DNA of 64,000 nucleotides, taken from Chrysaora quinquecirrha (taxonomy: Eukaryota > Cnidaria > Scyphozoa > Semaeostomeae > Pelagiidae). Positions 40,401 to 47,234 of this stretch are shown here, one piece after another. The stretch covers positions 6,810,034 to 6,874,033 of the forward strand of contig JACTAT010000006.1 in NCBI GenBank assembly GCA_014526335.1, in the 5' to 3' direction. Each line of letters begins with the position of its first letter. The first letter of the stretch is position 1. A program made the position numbers and the translations under genes. The notes beneath the pieces were generated by a model. The model saw only the letters and a list, made by a program, of their open reading frames with translations, made no database searches and was not told the origin of the DNA.

Positions 40401-43133
40401 TTAATATTTGTAATATTAGTCAGAGCTCATTTGATATAGGTTGGATATCAAGCCTAAACCTATAATAACTGTTTCCGAGGGCAACGCCAAAAAATATTAA
40501 CCAAAAGCCGCCGGAAAAAACCAGGCTGAGGGTTAATATTTTCGGTATTGCCAGAATAAAACAGTTTCTAAATGGTTTATTACTCTATGGGTAGGACATG
40601 GATATGACCCCTAATAATTACAAAACTCTCATCATGTTTGAGGCCATTACAATGACGCCATTTGGTGCTGCGCTCTGAATCTAAAAATTTCGAACGTTTC
40701 ACGTAATGAGCGGGCATTACTGGATAATAAAGCCCTATCATTACGTTGCATTCGAACATTTTCAGCCAATCAGATTGTATAACAGAGTTGCTGCCCTGAC
40801 CATATAGGGTAATAACGGAGGATGTTGGATACACTTTTTTTTAATAAGCAACTTCACTTTTGTCCAGCCCTCAAAGTTGCTTAAAATTTTAGACATTTCA
40901 GCCCTCAAAGCTGCTTAAAATTTTTTGTACCTAGCAGCCACTAATGACTTTGCGGGTCAAAATCGTCAACTGTTAGGCCTACAACACGACTTTTGGGAGA
41001 CAGTAAGTGGAAAAACATAAGCTAACGAACTTCAACGTGCAAAACATAAGAACACAAACAATTTTCTAGCAACAAGAAAGCGTATAAGCTTGGTTGTTTG
41101 ACTTCTTAGTTGCTTACAGTTATTCAATTGAGCCTTAAAGTTGCTGCATGTTAAGGTCAGTTCAGCCCTAGTTGCTTATTGAGCGGTTGCTTATTAAAAA
41201 AAAGTGTATTACGTGTTATCGTTATTGATTCCTAACATGTTCCCACGTGCTTACTATACTTTGATATTGGTATTGTTACACTGATGTTGCAATGACTGTG
41301 CTTTGGTTAGTAATGCTGCTTATTTTGACTGTACTCTTTTCTGAACTTAATTCTTTTTATGTCATTCATTCATTTTAATTATTTTAAGAGCATATCTCTT
41401 CAGCACAGCAGAAGCTGGCTTTCAAGGGGCGCTTCAATAAAAAACATTAGTCTACAGTTAATCAAAAAGCTAATCAAAATAGCTTATAAACCCTACTTAC
41501 AATATTCAGAAGAAATATGCAGTTACAGTTAACTTAGAATAACCAGTTTTTTACGTTGTAAATAGTTTTCTTTAAATTATATACAGAGAATTATGCCCCG
41601 CTTTTACACGGCGGAGAGGCTGTTCAACAGCTTTGAACTTTTGTAGGAAACATCGTTGACCATCAGCTGACCTTTTCATCGGCAACCTCATATCGGTCCA
41701 CGTACAGACATCGTTCAGTTTGGTTCAAAATTAGTAAGATTATGTGGCAGGAAAGATTTTATATTTATGCTTGTTTATATAATTCAACTGCCTTTTATTT
41801 TGTTATGCTGTTTTGCCCAAGCGTGTGTTGCTTTGTTTGTTGTTGATCTATGTTTTTGCATCCCAGTTTTCTACGCTCTTGCTAACTGTTGTGTTGCATA
41901 GTTTCTAAGATCTTTCAATTAAATTAACCTTAGAACAACTATCAACTTGATGCATGAATTTCGTTTTTAGGCATTGGAGTGAATATTTCAAACAGAAAGC
42001 CAACAATATGTTTGAACAGTATCATCGATCAGTATAACTCACAATATGGAAAAACACTAAGACATTTATCAATTGAAGAAATCATTGCACGAACGCTTAC
42101 AAATATCGAGAAGTTGCTACAAGTGTTCGAGTGCAGTGGTCACATGGAGTTTTGTAAAATGTACTACAAATATTGGATACATGGGTAGGTATGGGTATGT
42201 CCCAAAATTACGTTTTGTTTCCACAGATTTATTTGGTCCCAATCTTCTACTTTTGAGGTAGTCAGGTCAAAAGCAGAGTGATTTTTGTTATTATTTAGGG
42301 ACCGGTCATAAGGTTTGTGTAATGCAGGGGTGGAGGATATTTGGAGGGGGTAGTACTGTGGAGCGCTGCCTCTGCCCCTCGTGCACCCTCCTTTGAGCAA
42401 TCTTCGCTCGTCTTCCGCATTTTGCTGTTTGGTTTCTTTACGAGTCTTTTCTTGTTATTCGTCATGCGCAATAAGCCTTCCAGTTTTGAAATGGTCTTCA
42501 ACCGTATTCGAAATCCTTCGCTTCTAGGGTTGGTTGAATGTCTTATCTCAAGCACAAAGAACATCCAGTTACCCAATTTTTGGCCTATACTTCTCAAGGC
42601 CCATTTCCACTTCGTTCGCATTCGCTGTTTGCTAGCTAATTTCCTGTTTGCCATTCACTGGCTAACAGAAAACATCCTTCACTGAGCGAATTTGGACTGT
42701 TCGTTCATATTAAATTTTTTAGCGAATTCGTCGAGCGAAGGACCAGCATTAACCGATGAAAATCATGTAGCCGTGGGCGACCAGAGATGCTTGGCTACTC
42801 TTTGTTTTTAGACTTACTACAAAACGTATCCTTTTGCCAAACGGCAACAACAACAGCAACAACTTTCTGCTGAAAGTTTTAGGTACATTGAACTTGATGT
42901 TTGTCATTTAAGGGGGTAGAGATAACTAGGACCGTATTATAATAAGTCTATTTTGTTGTAGCGATCAAGAAATTCGGCTGGGAGATGATGATGGTGAGCA
43001 CGTTGTAATTAAAGGTTTGGATGACAATGGATTTTTATTGGTACAGAAACGAACTGGAGAGAATATTTCGGTTCAGCCAGATGGAAACAGTTTTGATATG
43101 CTGAAAGGCCTAATTAGTGTGAAAAGACACTAA
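13342..43133 (+). CDS. HLCS: Holocarboxylase synthetase (biotin-protein ligase), nine coding exons
   Basis: The enzyme activates biotin with ATP to biotinyl-AMP and transfers it to a lysine of the mitochondrial and cytosolic carboxylases. Exons: 13342-13450, 14369-14764, 33083-33357, 34249-34532, 37103-37173, 37801-37961, 40149-40263, 41971-42184, 42962-43133. All have GT/AG borders and compatible phases, giving 598 residues. Residues 37-168 form the N-terminal amidotransferase-like domain of eukaryotic ligases (KPPNVVIVTQKPG). About 330-540 is the catalytic core: GRGGNTWLSPDGC (biotinyl-AMP loop), KWPNDI (the family's essential lysine motif) and KIGGLIVNS. Residues 542-598 are the C-terminal cap ending in GNSFDMLKGLI. 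Human HLCS is longer (726 aa), mainly at the N-terminus. The start exon is the least certain; its basic N-terminus could be a mitochondrial presequence. Introns are loaded with transposons, the second being 18.3 kb. No inactivating change is seen. Confidence 0.92.
13451..14368. other. HLCS intron 1 with inverted CAACTTGCCCCAC-type motifs
   Basis: At 13480-13510 the motif CAACTCGCCCCAC / CAACTTGCCCCACC occurs on the + strand. At 13700-13810 its complement (GTGGGGCAAGTTGAC and variants) occurs at least four times. The region 13480-13815 can therefore fold back and looks like a small MITE built from a repeated subterminal motif. The rest of the intron is unremarkable. Confidence 0.45.
14369..14764 (+). 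CDS. HLCS: HLCS exon 2 (N-terminal domain)
   Basis: Acceptor TTTTGTAG|TC and donor GTTG|GTAAAT. It encodes residues 37-168, including KPPNVVIVTQKPG, a YVIYNLD strand and a GGSAFLHCC segment. These match the amidotransferase-like domain that precedes the ligase core in animal HLCS. Confidence 0.8.
14765..15728. other. Start of HLCS intron 2, no gene recognised
   Basis: The - strand frames at 15048-15361 read smoothly in places, but they overlap each other, have no recognised motif and lack obvious splice partners. I do not annotate them as a gene. Confidence 0.4.
15729..16466. repeat. 73-bp hairpin satellite, array 1, with an orientation switch
   Basis: Units contain ACATAACAGAATGCAAAATC, CGCCGTTATCTAATGGCG and TTTTGTTATGTACTGTAATA. 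The first two units are separated by diverged sequence and a unique insert (about 15890-16030); four tight units follow. At about 16315-16322 (ACAGTACAGTACATAAC) the orientation flips and the last two units run as reverse complements. Each unit is itself nearly palindromic (CATAACAGAATG...CGCC against GGCG...TTGTTATG), so a single unit can fold into a hairpin of about 25 bp. Confidence 0.9.
16465..18509. mobile_element. 2-kb element with about 90-bp terminal inverted repeats
   Basis: The left end at 16465 (AAAAGATTTTGGCTCC...TCTCAATTGTGTTGC) is repeated inverted at 18420-18509 (GCAACACAATTGAGA...GGAGCTAAAATCTTTT). Pairing extends about 90 bp with some mismatches and gaps. The interior has repeated TTGGGATTTTT motifs (16560-16640, 17265-17330) and a nested MITE at 16686-17053. 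No transposase is recognised. I could not fix a target-site duplication. Confidence 0.7.
16686..17053. mobile_element. TA-flanked MITE, TTCCTTA class (copy A)
   Basis: TA at 16684-16685 and 17054-17055 flanks a 368-bp element with ends CACGTTTTTTTTTTATAAGG and its complement. The interior carries many AAGGAAC/GTTCCTT heptamers. It is closely related to 54262-54632 and nested inside the 2-kb inverted-repeat element. Confidence 0.8.
18960..19600 (+). repeat. 51-bp tandem repeat in unit 1
   Basis: Repeats of CAGTCCTGAAATTACTCATG followed by GTCTTCAGTCCCATTCC, spaced mostly about 51 bp (for example 19039 and 19090), with decay at the left. Made up almost entirely of phrases with AGTCCT. Confidence 0.85.
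20290..20700 (+). repeat. Hexamer-rich tract in unit 2
   Basis: Degenerate runs of AATCTT/AATCTG/AATGTT units. The same kind of tract recurs at 22380-23050 in unit 3. Confidence 0.8.
21667..21736 (-). repeat. tRNA-Ser-like segment (not a functional tRNA)
   Basis: On the - strand the segment has a D-arm phrase GTAGCGGAGTGGTTAAATGC, an anticodon-loop-like CTGCTAA (GCT) and a T-arm GAGTTCAAGTCCC. The would-be acceptor strands (GCTGTGT and CCAGGGC) do not pair, and the long variable arm of tRNA-Ser is missing. It is tRNA-derived repeat sequence. A related copy is at 23696-23766. Confidence 0.6.
21937..22013 (-). repeat. Second tRNA-like segment in unit 2
   Basis: On the - strand it reads GTGGCACGGTCGGTAAAGCG, GTGTCTCGTGAGC and GGGAGTTCGACTCCC, resembling D, anticodon and T arms. 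The acceptor ends do not pair. It lies about 200 bases from the Ser-like segment, in the same orientation. The pair recurs in unit 3. Confidence 0.55.
23696..23766 (-). repeat. tRNA-Ser-like segment in unit 3
   Basis: Homologous to 21667-21736, with GTAGCCGAGTGGTTAAATGC and the GCT-type anticodon loop changed around its flanks. The T-arm has decayed (GGAGTTCAAAACCCC), so the promoter B box is lost here. Confidence 0.55.
23967..24044 (-). repeat. Second tRNA-like segment in unit 3
   Basis: Homologous to 21937-22013, with the same GTCGGTAAAGCGGCGTGTCT core. The T-arm is changed to GGTAGTTCGACTCCT. Confidence 0.55.
24309..25069. other. Intronic sequence, no gene recognised
   Basis: Begins with a small GATGCC/CAATGCC phrase repeat (24320-24370). 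Nothing else stands out. Confidence 0.4.
25070..27825 (-). repeat. 73-bp hairpin satellite, array 2, with higher-order structure
   Basis: About 37-38 units of 73 bp in the opposite orientation to most of array 1. Three variants can be told apart: A (GGCTAAATATGCCATTAG), B (GGTTAAATACGCC with ACGACGG) and C (GGCTAGATACGCGATTAG, often GCACTC). From about 25870 to 27185 they follow A-B-C in strict order (a 219-bp higher-order unit, six times). At 25140-25720 the order is A-A-B-C twice. The right end (27257-27825) falls back to irregular A/B variants. Each unit has an 8-bp perfect stem (GTTATGTA / TACATAAC) plus the longer imperfect hairpin. Confidence 0.95.
27826..27974. other. Decayed satellite flank
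   Basis: Contains a diverged half-unit (TACATAACAAACC ... CATTCTGTTATGTA) at 27861-27901, then unique sequence before the retrotransposon. Confidence 0.5.
27975..30722 (+). pseudogene. CR1/Jockey-group non-LTR retrotransposon, decayed
   Basis: 28050-28800 encodes an apurinic-type endonuclease: GFLNINSLRNK, VIEETKI (ETK motif), GGGIMLYVRKG, YSIYRPPES, MGDINID, SIDVILTN and GLSDYHSL. 28975-29360 is the start of the reverse transcriptase (STGEDQIPPKL, PLDKGG, NFRPVSILN) in shifting frames with a stop. 29352-30326 continues the RT: MDLSKAFDCIPHDLL, SGVPQGSVLGPILFNIYIND, NYADDNTLAY and a LLGIQLDYKLNF block. 30346-30591 is the C-terminal tail with RSLGPQIWNGLP and a CNCNACQ end. The element finishes in a (CAAA)n microsatellite at about 30690-30720. 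At least three frame breaks make it inactive. No ORF1 is seen, so it is 5'-truncated or its ORF1 is unrecognisable. Confidence 0.88.
30690..30720 (+). repeat. (CAAA)n tail of the retrotransposon
   Basis: Seven or so CAAA units close the 3' end of the non-LTR element, as is usual for microsatellite-tailed non-LTR families. Confidence 0.85.
30723..31180. other. Intronic sequence, no gene recognised
   Basis: Nothing recognisable between the retrotransposon tail and the next MITE. Confidence 0.4.
31181..31432. mobile_element. Short MITE of the GTCTGACACTC family, copy 1
   Basis: The left end has CAGACACTCCTTCAAAGTAT then AAACGTCAGAAAC; the right end has GAGTGTCAGACGAAAA. Inner phrases (GCATCTGGGTATAAATT, CAATTGTTTCGGTCTGT) recur in the copies at 34595-34829 and 48270-49090. 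A poly-C run lies at 31271-31280. Confidence 0.65.
31433..33082. other. End of HLCS intron 2, repeats only
   Basis: Holds a diverged copy (from about 32262) of the element at 35144-35541 (CTTTCGACGAAAGGCTGCC), two poly-C runs (about 32211-32224 and 32638-32649), and otherwise unremarkable sequence. No exon recognised. Confidence 0.4.
33083..33357 (+). CDS. HLCS: HLCS exon 3
   Basis: Acceptor CTTTTTCTAG|AT, donor GAG|GTATGA. It completes the split codon of exon 2 and ends in phase 0. It encodes residues 169-260, with an acidic/Asn-rich linker (NEEENNSESNNSK) and then a segment ending LAPGYLFGHSE that leads to the ligase core. Confidence 0.8.
33471..33834. mobile_element. TA-flanked MITE, ATTCTTA class (copy B)
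   Basis: TA at 33469-33470 and 33835-33836. Ends CACTCTTTTTTTTACAC and its partner TATAAAAAAGAGTG. Repeated ATATTCTTA/TATTCTTA heptamers inside. 364 bp, in HLCS intron 3. Sister copy at 56618-57024. Confidence 0.75.
34249..34532 (+). CDS. HLCS: HLCS exon 4
   Basis: Acceptor TTCTTTTAG|GA, donor GAAAG|GTAATG. Encodes residues 261-354 and ends with NYLKHLKTNKTGRVAIFSKT plus VTSTQFLVER, the start of the biotin-ligase catalytic fold (substrate strand and the ST pair found in family members). Confidence 0.85.
34595..34829. mobile_element. Short MITE of the GTCTGACACTC family, copy 2
   Basis: Left TTTCGTGTGACACTCCTCGA with ATATAAACGTCAGAAAC; right CGTTTATACTCTTGGGGGTG then TCAGACGAAAG. Ends are inverted copies. 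About 235 bp, in HLCS intron 4, close after exon 4. Confidence 0.65.
35144..35541. mobile_element. TA-flanked MITE with GACCTTTTCGAC ends
   Basis: Left end TA|GACCTTTTCGACGAACGG and right end CCTTCGGTCGAAAAGGCC|TA form inverted ends with a possible TA duplication (398 bp). A diverged relative starts near 32262. A TA duplication would fit Tc1/mariner-like mobilisation. Confidence 0.55.
35542..37102. other. HLCS intron 4, with decayed element rich in GTTCGAGATAGCG
   Basis: From about 36060 to 36825 the motif GTTCGAGATAGC or a close variant occurs at least five times near the right side, and its complement (TTATCTCGAAC) at the left. This is typical of subterminal repeats of a decayed DNA transposon. 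No transposase is visible. The rest shows no recognisable feature. Confidence 0.45.
37103..37173 (+). CDS. HLCS: HLCS exon 5
   Basis: A 71-nt exon (phase 2 in, 1 out) encoding ITSSLPSFSDGLVIIAGQQL then QGKG, the strand before the biotinyl-AMP loop. Equivalent to the GL.VIA..Q.EGKGR region of the family. Very short, but both borders and the downstream join are exact. Confidence 0.85.
37174..37800. other. HLCS intron 5, nothing recognised
   Basis: Unremarkable AT-rich intron; no repeat or exon seen. Confidence 0.4.
37801..37961 (+). CDS. HLCS: HLCS exon 6 (biotinyl-AMP loop)
   Basis: Acceptor ATTTTTCAG|GA, donor GAG|GTATGT. Encodes GRGGNTWLSPDGCMMFSLAL through VNSVREIPGYE (residues 379-432). 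The glycine-rich loop GRGGN.W is the biotin/biotinyl-AMP binding loop. The helix RLPYLQHIAAVAMVNSVR matches vertebrate HLCS closely. Confidence 0.95.
37962..38711. other. HLCS intron 6, first part; TTTCTTA motif cluster
   Basis: At 38276-38590 AGTTTCTTA/GTTTCTTA occurs at least five times, ending in TTTCTTATAAAAAAATCAG. This may be a decayed relative of the TA-flanked MITEs with a fourth heptamer (TTTCTTA). I could not fix its ends. Open frames at 37964-38272 are not supported. Confidence 0.4.
38712..39173. mobile_element. TA-flanked MITE, divergent (copy C)
   Basis: TA at 38710-38711 and 39174-39175. Ends CACGCATTTTTATAGGG and its partner TATAAAAAAACTGCGTG. AAGCAACT heptamers are clear only in the right half. 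462 bp, in HLCS intron 6. Confidence 0.6.
39678..40062 (+). mobile_element. TA-flanked MITE, TTGCTTA class (copy D)
   Basis: TA at 39676-39677 and 40063-40064. Ends CACTTTTTTTAATAAGCA and TTGCTTATTAAAAAAAAGTG. Many AAGCAACT/AGTTGCTTA heptamers. 385 bp. Lies 86 bp upstream of HLCS exon 7, in the opposite orientation to copy E on the other side of that exon (AGGCCTAACAGATGACGATT here, its complement in E). Confidence 0.85.
40149..40263 (+). CDS. HLCS: HLCS exon 7 (KWPND active-site exon)
   Basis: Acceptor CTTTTTCAG|GA, donor TCG|GTACGT. Encodes ELNIGIKWPNDIYFGHSVKI plus GGLIVNSSVNGGEFRTII (residues 433-470). KWPND holds the family's invariant lysine that contacts biotinyl-AMP, and KIGGLIVNS the following strand. 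Skipping this 115-nt exon would shift the frame and destroy the enzyme. Confidence 0.95.
40264..40831. other. HLCS intron 7, first part
   Basis: No exon seen. A fold-back of the phrase GGGTAATAACGG / TATTACTCTATGGGTAGG and ATGCCCGCTC may mark a small old element around 40440-40810, but its borders are unclear. Confidence 0.35.
40832..41206 (-). mobile_element. TA-flanked MITE, TTGCTTA class (copy E)
   Basis: TA at 40830-40831 and 41207-41208. Ends CACTTTTTTTTTAATAAGCA and GTTGCTTATTAAAAAAAAGT. 375 bp. Close to the reverse complement of copy D along its whole length. Confidence 0.85.
41207..41970. other. HLCS intron 7, end; nothing recognised
   Basis: No repeat or exon is evident besides the polypyrimidine tract before exon 8. 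Confidence 0.4.
41971..42184 (+). CDS. HLCS: HLCS exon 8
   Basis: Acceptor GTTTTTAG|GC, donor CATGG|GTAGGT. Encodes GIGVNISNRKPTICLNSIID through FCKMYYKYWIHG (residues 471-541). GIGVNISNRKPT is the G.N..N..PT motif of the family; the Y.YWIH end precedes the C-terminal cap. Confidence 0.95.
42185..42961. other. HLCS intron 8; truncated copy of a TAA-flanked MITE
   Basis: At 42298 the left end GGGACCGGTCATAA matches the element at 43321, but I could not find a right end, so it is truncated or decayed. Overlapping open frames on both strands (42295-42685) show no recognised protein features. Confidence 0.4.
42962..43133 (+). CDS. HLCS: HLCS exon 9 (C-terminal cap, stop)
   Basis: Acceptor TTTTGTTGTAG|CG. 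Encodes DQEIRLGDDDGEHVVIKGLD through PDGNSFDMLKGLISVKRH and stop TAA (43131-43133). The IKGLDDNGFL...PDGNSFDML pattern is diagnostic of the HLCS C-terminus. Confidence 0.95.
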
Positions 43134-43320
43134 ACAGGTTCATGGATATCTTCTTCGAAATTTCTACAATCTAGGACATAGCGCTTGGAACAAGACATCG
43201 ACTGAAAGAAATTTGCTCTATAAGCTAGCGATTTTCATATGTTAAAACTCCAATATTTCCCTTCTCCGTTTTACCCCCTAAACATTGTTTGTAAAACAAG
43301 CGGGCTTTCATGCGATATAA

Positions 43321-43674
43321 GGGACCGGTCATTATTTATGACCGGGTGGCGCTGAAGAGAAAATGGCGGGGTAACTGAAAATATTAATTGCATTGGGTGG
43401 AGTAACAAAAAGGTATGTTCTATTGCAAAAGCAAATTCATTTGAGAACATTAAGCCATTGATATTAAAACGAACGCTTCACGAAATGTCCATGCTTTGAG
43501 CGAATTAATTGCAGCTGTTATTATCAACAAGGTGCGAGGGTAGGGTTATTTTTCTGCTTTTCAGTTATGGGGTAAAGGAAATTTTAGACCAAAAATTGGT
43601 GGGGTAAAATTTTTCGATGGTACAAAATACTTTCTCTTCGGCCCCCACCCCGGTTATAAATAATGAGCGCTCCC
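43321..43674. mobile_element. MITE with TAA target duplication (PIF/Harbinger-like)
   Basis: TAA at 43318-43320 and 43675-43677. Inverted ends GGGACCGGTCATTATTTATG and (complement of right end) GGGAGCGCTCATTATTTATA. 354 bp, non-coding. A three-base TWA duplication with GGG ends fits PIF/Harbinger. It lies just downstream of HLCS. Confidence 0.7.
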
Positions 43675-43677
43675 TAA

Positions 43678-44559
43678 GTGCAAAAAAACCAAAAATTATA
43701 AAGGAAATATATTTGTATCTATTTCTCCCAACTTTGCCTAGCTCTAATGACATCTGTTAAGTAGAAATCTGTGCAATTTTAACCTTATACACTTATTTCT
43801 TTTAATAAGCAACTGGTCATGAATAACTATAAGAATCACCCCCATGGGAGGGGGGGGGGGTGCCATGCTTCAGCAACAATCGTCGAGCCTTTCTTCATTT
43901 CAAGCGTTAATCTTAGCAAAACCTTCCAAGAACCCCCGCTAAAAGACTAAAATTCAGCGCCACCAAAACAGAAAAGCTAAGCTTGCCGCACAGAATAAGA
44001 AGGAGTGAGCTACTGCCCGAAAGCGTTCAAAGAAAATAGTTGAGGAAATTTCTTCCTCAGATGGCTCTACGAGTGACAGTGAGGACATTTTACAGCCTAA
44101 AATTTCACCCTCAAAAACAGCAATAAACCAGAACACTAGTTCTTTCCCACGTGGCACAAATGAAGATTATCCATTGTTCAAACGAGAGTTGTATCGATCA
44201 CTTTCCCGCTAGAGAGATGGGGCATGGACAAAGTGGGAAAGTGACTTGTCCGACACTGTAAAAATCTTTCCCCAGATACCTCTCAGATAAAAACAGCAAT
44301 ATAACGAGAAACAGGAAGGACGAATGCGCTTGCTGCCATTCGGTAAGGAACGTGACATCCACTGGGTTACTTGTGCTTATAGATCAAATCTATGCAGAAA
44401 TAATTCCTTTTTATGTCTATCCTCGATGCTACAGGTTCTTTCGCACAGCTATTCCCAGCCTACTATATCACTATCGCTATGAAGATGTAGAACCCTTAAT
44501 AATATAGATAATCCTTTTGAAACCAGGTTTGCTATGTCAACCGAACTAAAGACGTCTCA
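43678..44559 (+). other. Flank, possibly the N-terminal part of the decayed protease
   Basis: A TA followed by CACTTATTTCTTTTAATAAG at 43789-43810 looks like one end of a TTGCTTA-class MITE without its partner. From about 43955 to 44210 one + frame reads as an acidic, Ser-rich linker (SSSDGSTSDSEDILQ) broken by stops. It may belong to the pseudogene that follows. Confidence 0.35.
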
Positions 44560-45562
44560 TCTATCACAATGTTTTTCCTATGCTATTAGATATACATGAG
44601 TCACTTGGTTCAAAAGATATTCTAAGCAAAAAGGGAATTTATAACAAATACAGTAACTGTTGGGCCAATGCAGCATTATATATACTTTGCGGATCCACTG
44701 TCGCAAAATTTCTCCCAAGCCGAGATTCTTGTCAAACGGATATTTGCAAATGGCTTTCAAAGATTAAAAAAGACACCTAAAAGCGTTCCTTGTCATCAAG
44801 CTCTCTTAGGTTCACGGCGGAGATGAATCCCAAGTTTCGTTCGTCAGAAATCGCAACCAGAAACAAGCTCACGTACAAGATGATGCCTCAAAACTTGTTG
44901 AAGAGATAGTGACGCAGATTTGCGATATTTGCGATCAGTTTAGATAGCAGTGATATGGATTTCACCTCCAAGAGCGTAAGTTTTGCCTTTGTCCCACTTA
45001 GAGAAAAACCGGTTTTCAACTCGAAAATCCGTAATGGTTGGCATTCCTCTTTGTTTGAATAGAATATAAAATGTATCTGTTCAGTCTTTATTCATGTCAC
45101 GAACTTCGATCGATTTGATGAATAGCACTTTCAATGTCCCACCGAAACTCAAGAGCACATTTTCAGAAAGTATTTCTTACAATTGCCAAATGTTCTTATG
45201 GTAACCGAGTGGATGAGGAAAACTCCATTGATCGCACTGTAACGGTAAATAGATCTCTCAATTTAGATAACACTTTGGCGGGCGAAACAAATGTTTCTTC
45301 TGCTAGATATCGTTTGTCGGCTGTGTCAATCCATCATGGTTTCAAAAGCAACTCTGGCCAATACGACTGTGTCATATTCAATGACCATGGTGAAGGCATA
45401 AGGTTTGACGATACAGATCAATACACCATTTCCTTGAATACTTTTATGAGCAACAAAAATTGCAGAAACAACTGTCGATTGCTGGTGTATATTAATGAAA
45501 ATGTACTGCTGGACAGCTTACCAAGAACACGACCCATTGCAAAGCGAGCTCCTTGCGAGTGA
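44560..45562 (+). pseudogene. Decayed ubiquitin-specific protease (peptidase C19)
   Basis: 44625-44720 encodes GIYNKYSNCWANAALYILCG, matching the Cys-box region of USPs (GL.N.GN.C..NA.LQ.L). About 44820-44945, in another frame, reads QAHVQDDASKLVEEIVTQIC, like the Q.DA.E helix. About 45100-45230 resembles the zinc-binding and core strands, again with frame changes. 45300-45470 encodes YRLSAVSIHHG, then SGQYDCVIF and a DD, matching the His-box (Y.L.AV..H.G...SGHY). The catalytic His position reads HHG, but the SGHY histidine is Q. At least three frame changes and internal stops make it a pseudogene unless introns are hidden there. Origin (gene or transposon passenger) is unknown. Confidence 0.6.
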
Positions 45563-47234
45563 TGTATTTACTTGGGAAGAGGTGTCAGGTGTGGTGTGGT
45601 TTCAGTCCGAATCCTGTAAACCTGCTTGAGTCAATGCTTACTGCCTAGTAAACTTCACAGACATGGAACCCCTGCAACTGACAAACGAAGATCTGCCCAC
45701 GATTAAATACTGGATTGGAAGGGGATCCCTACGAAGAAGGGTCGAAAGCGTTCGCGTTGTGGAAGGTATGACTTTCTAATGCTTCATAACGTCGAGATTT
45801 CAATAAAATATACCGATTTGGGAAATTTGGTGGAATTCTAAGCAAAACCCTCGATGTTTTCAAGGGTGTCTTCCCCTTTGTGACATCACCTTTTGCCTTT
45901 ATTGAAAAGCTATCTTGGCAGTCATTGGGCTATCTGCCCCTGTCTGCTTATCTGCCCCTTTGGGTACCACATCCCTCCAAAAATTGGAGCATTACTCGTT
46001 GATGATATCTGTACGTGATTTTTGTCTTTAGAGAATTTTGGGCCATCATTGCTAGCATCTCTAAGAGTGCAAACGCCAATCAGAGGTCACGCCAACATTG
46101 CTCGTTACTTAATGTCAAAAGTCTGCAGCGGATCTTTTTGGACCTTGACGAAGATTCAATCTTGTTGATTGTCATTGGACATCAGTTGCAACAATGCAGG
46201 TATGTGAGCTCTTTCAAATGGTCCATCATGTCACTTAAATCAACCCAAATCATCTATAACTTCTTTCTATTTAGCAAGTTTTCCCACAAGTTAATTTTGT
46301 TGATTGCATTGCTCTGTACTCAGATTTGATACTCAGTTTCTGTTCTGATTAATAATTTTGGTAAAATCTTCCCTAAAAGATAGAAAATCTATGGACACAG
46401 TTATCAATTGTTCAGGGGAGTCTAGATTTGCCAATACTTGATGTTGTATTACTCATACTGTTTAAAAAGAAGTAGGGTCTTTAGATAATTAGGTTTTTAT
46501 GTTATACGTTTTTTGCTTTAAGCTTCAGATAGCCTAGGCTGTTAGTTTTTCCTCATTGAATTACCATAGTATGGATTACCTACTCGACTGTTTGTTCGTG
46601 TTTCAAGTTTTTTGCCTCATTTCTAATTCAAGAATGACCTTGATATAGTTCATATTAGTTTTGTAGTGAATTAGACATTTCTTTAATTTAGGCCATTCCT
46701 TCTCATTTAGGCTATTTCGATTCATTCTGTTGTTTTACATCACTCAACTATGCATCTCATTATCTCGGCATCACCCACGTCATTTGTTACAACCACACAT
46801 GCCTGCCTGCATTACATCATCTCACCAGGTCATTCCCACATTACATCGATTATTGCCTTATTTGTCCAACTTCTGTATTCTCGTTTCATTTCGTTGCATT
46901 AATCGACGAAAGACAGTTCCTCTGGAGTTCCACAGCAGTTTATTAGTAAAGCACGAACACACACATCTGTTTCGCTAAATTGGTGATCACGACGTGAAAG
47001 CTTCAAGAACACGTTTTTGTCTTTCGCCGATTTCATCTCAACAAACAGCAAACACAAGCACTCGACGACTCACCCGAGAAGATAATTCAAAGTCTATTTA
47101 CAATTCAACTATTTACAAGCCATTTCATTTTATGTAAAAATGTACCAAAAATAAACCCAGTAAAAGCAAGAAAACGTTTAAAACAACGGTTTCATATTTA
47201 CAAATATTTACAGTTGCTTTCGAACAGTTCGTCT
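45563..47234. other. Intergenic, no gene recognised
   Basis: The open frames at 46015-46329 and 46730-46978 lack recognisable motifs or splice partners. No clear repeat borders. Confidence 0.4.

Noticed and set aside
42295..42685. Coding exon on either strand in HLCS intron 8
   Set aside because: Overlapping frames on both strands, no motif, and the region joins a truncated MITE; exons 8 and 9 already join in phase across it.
43678..45562. A live ubiquitin protease gene
   Set aside because: Motifs fall in several frames with internal stops, and I could not find splice sites that restore one frame.
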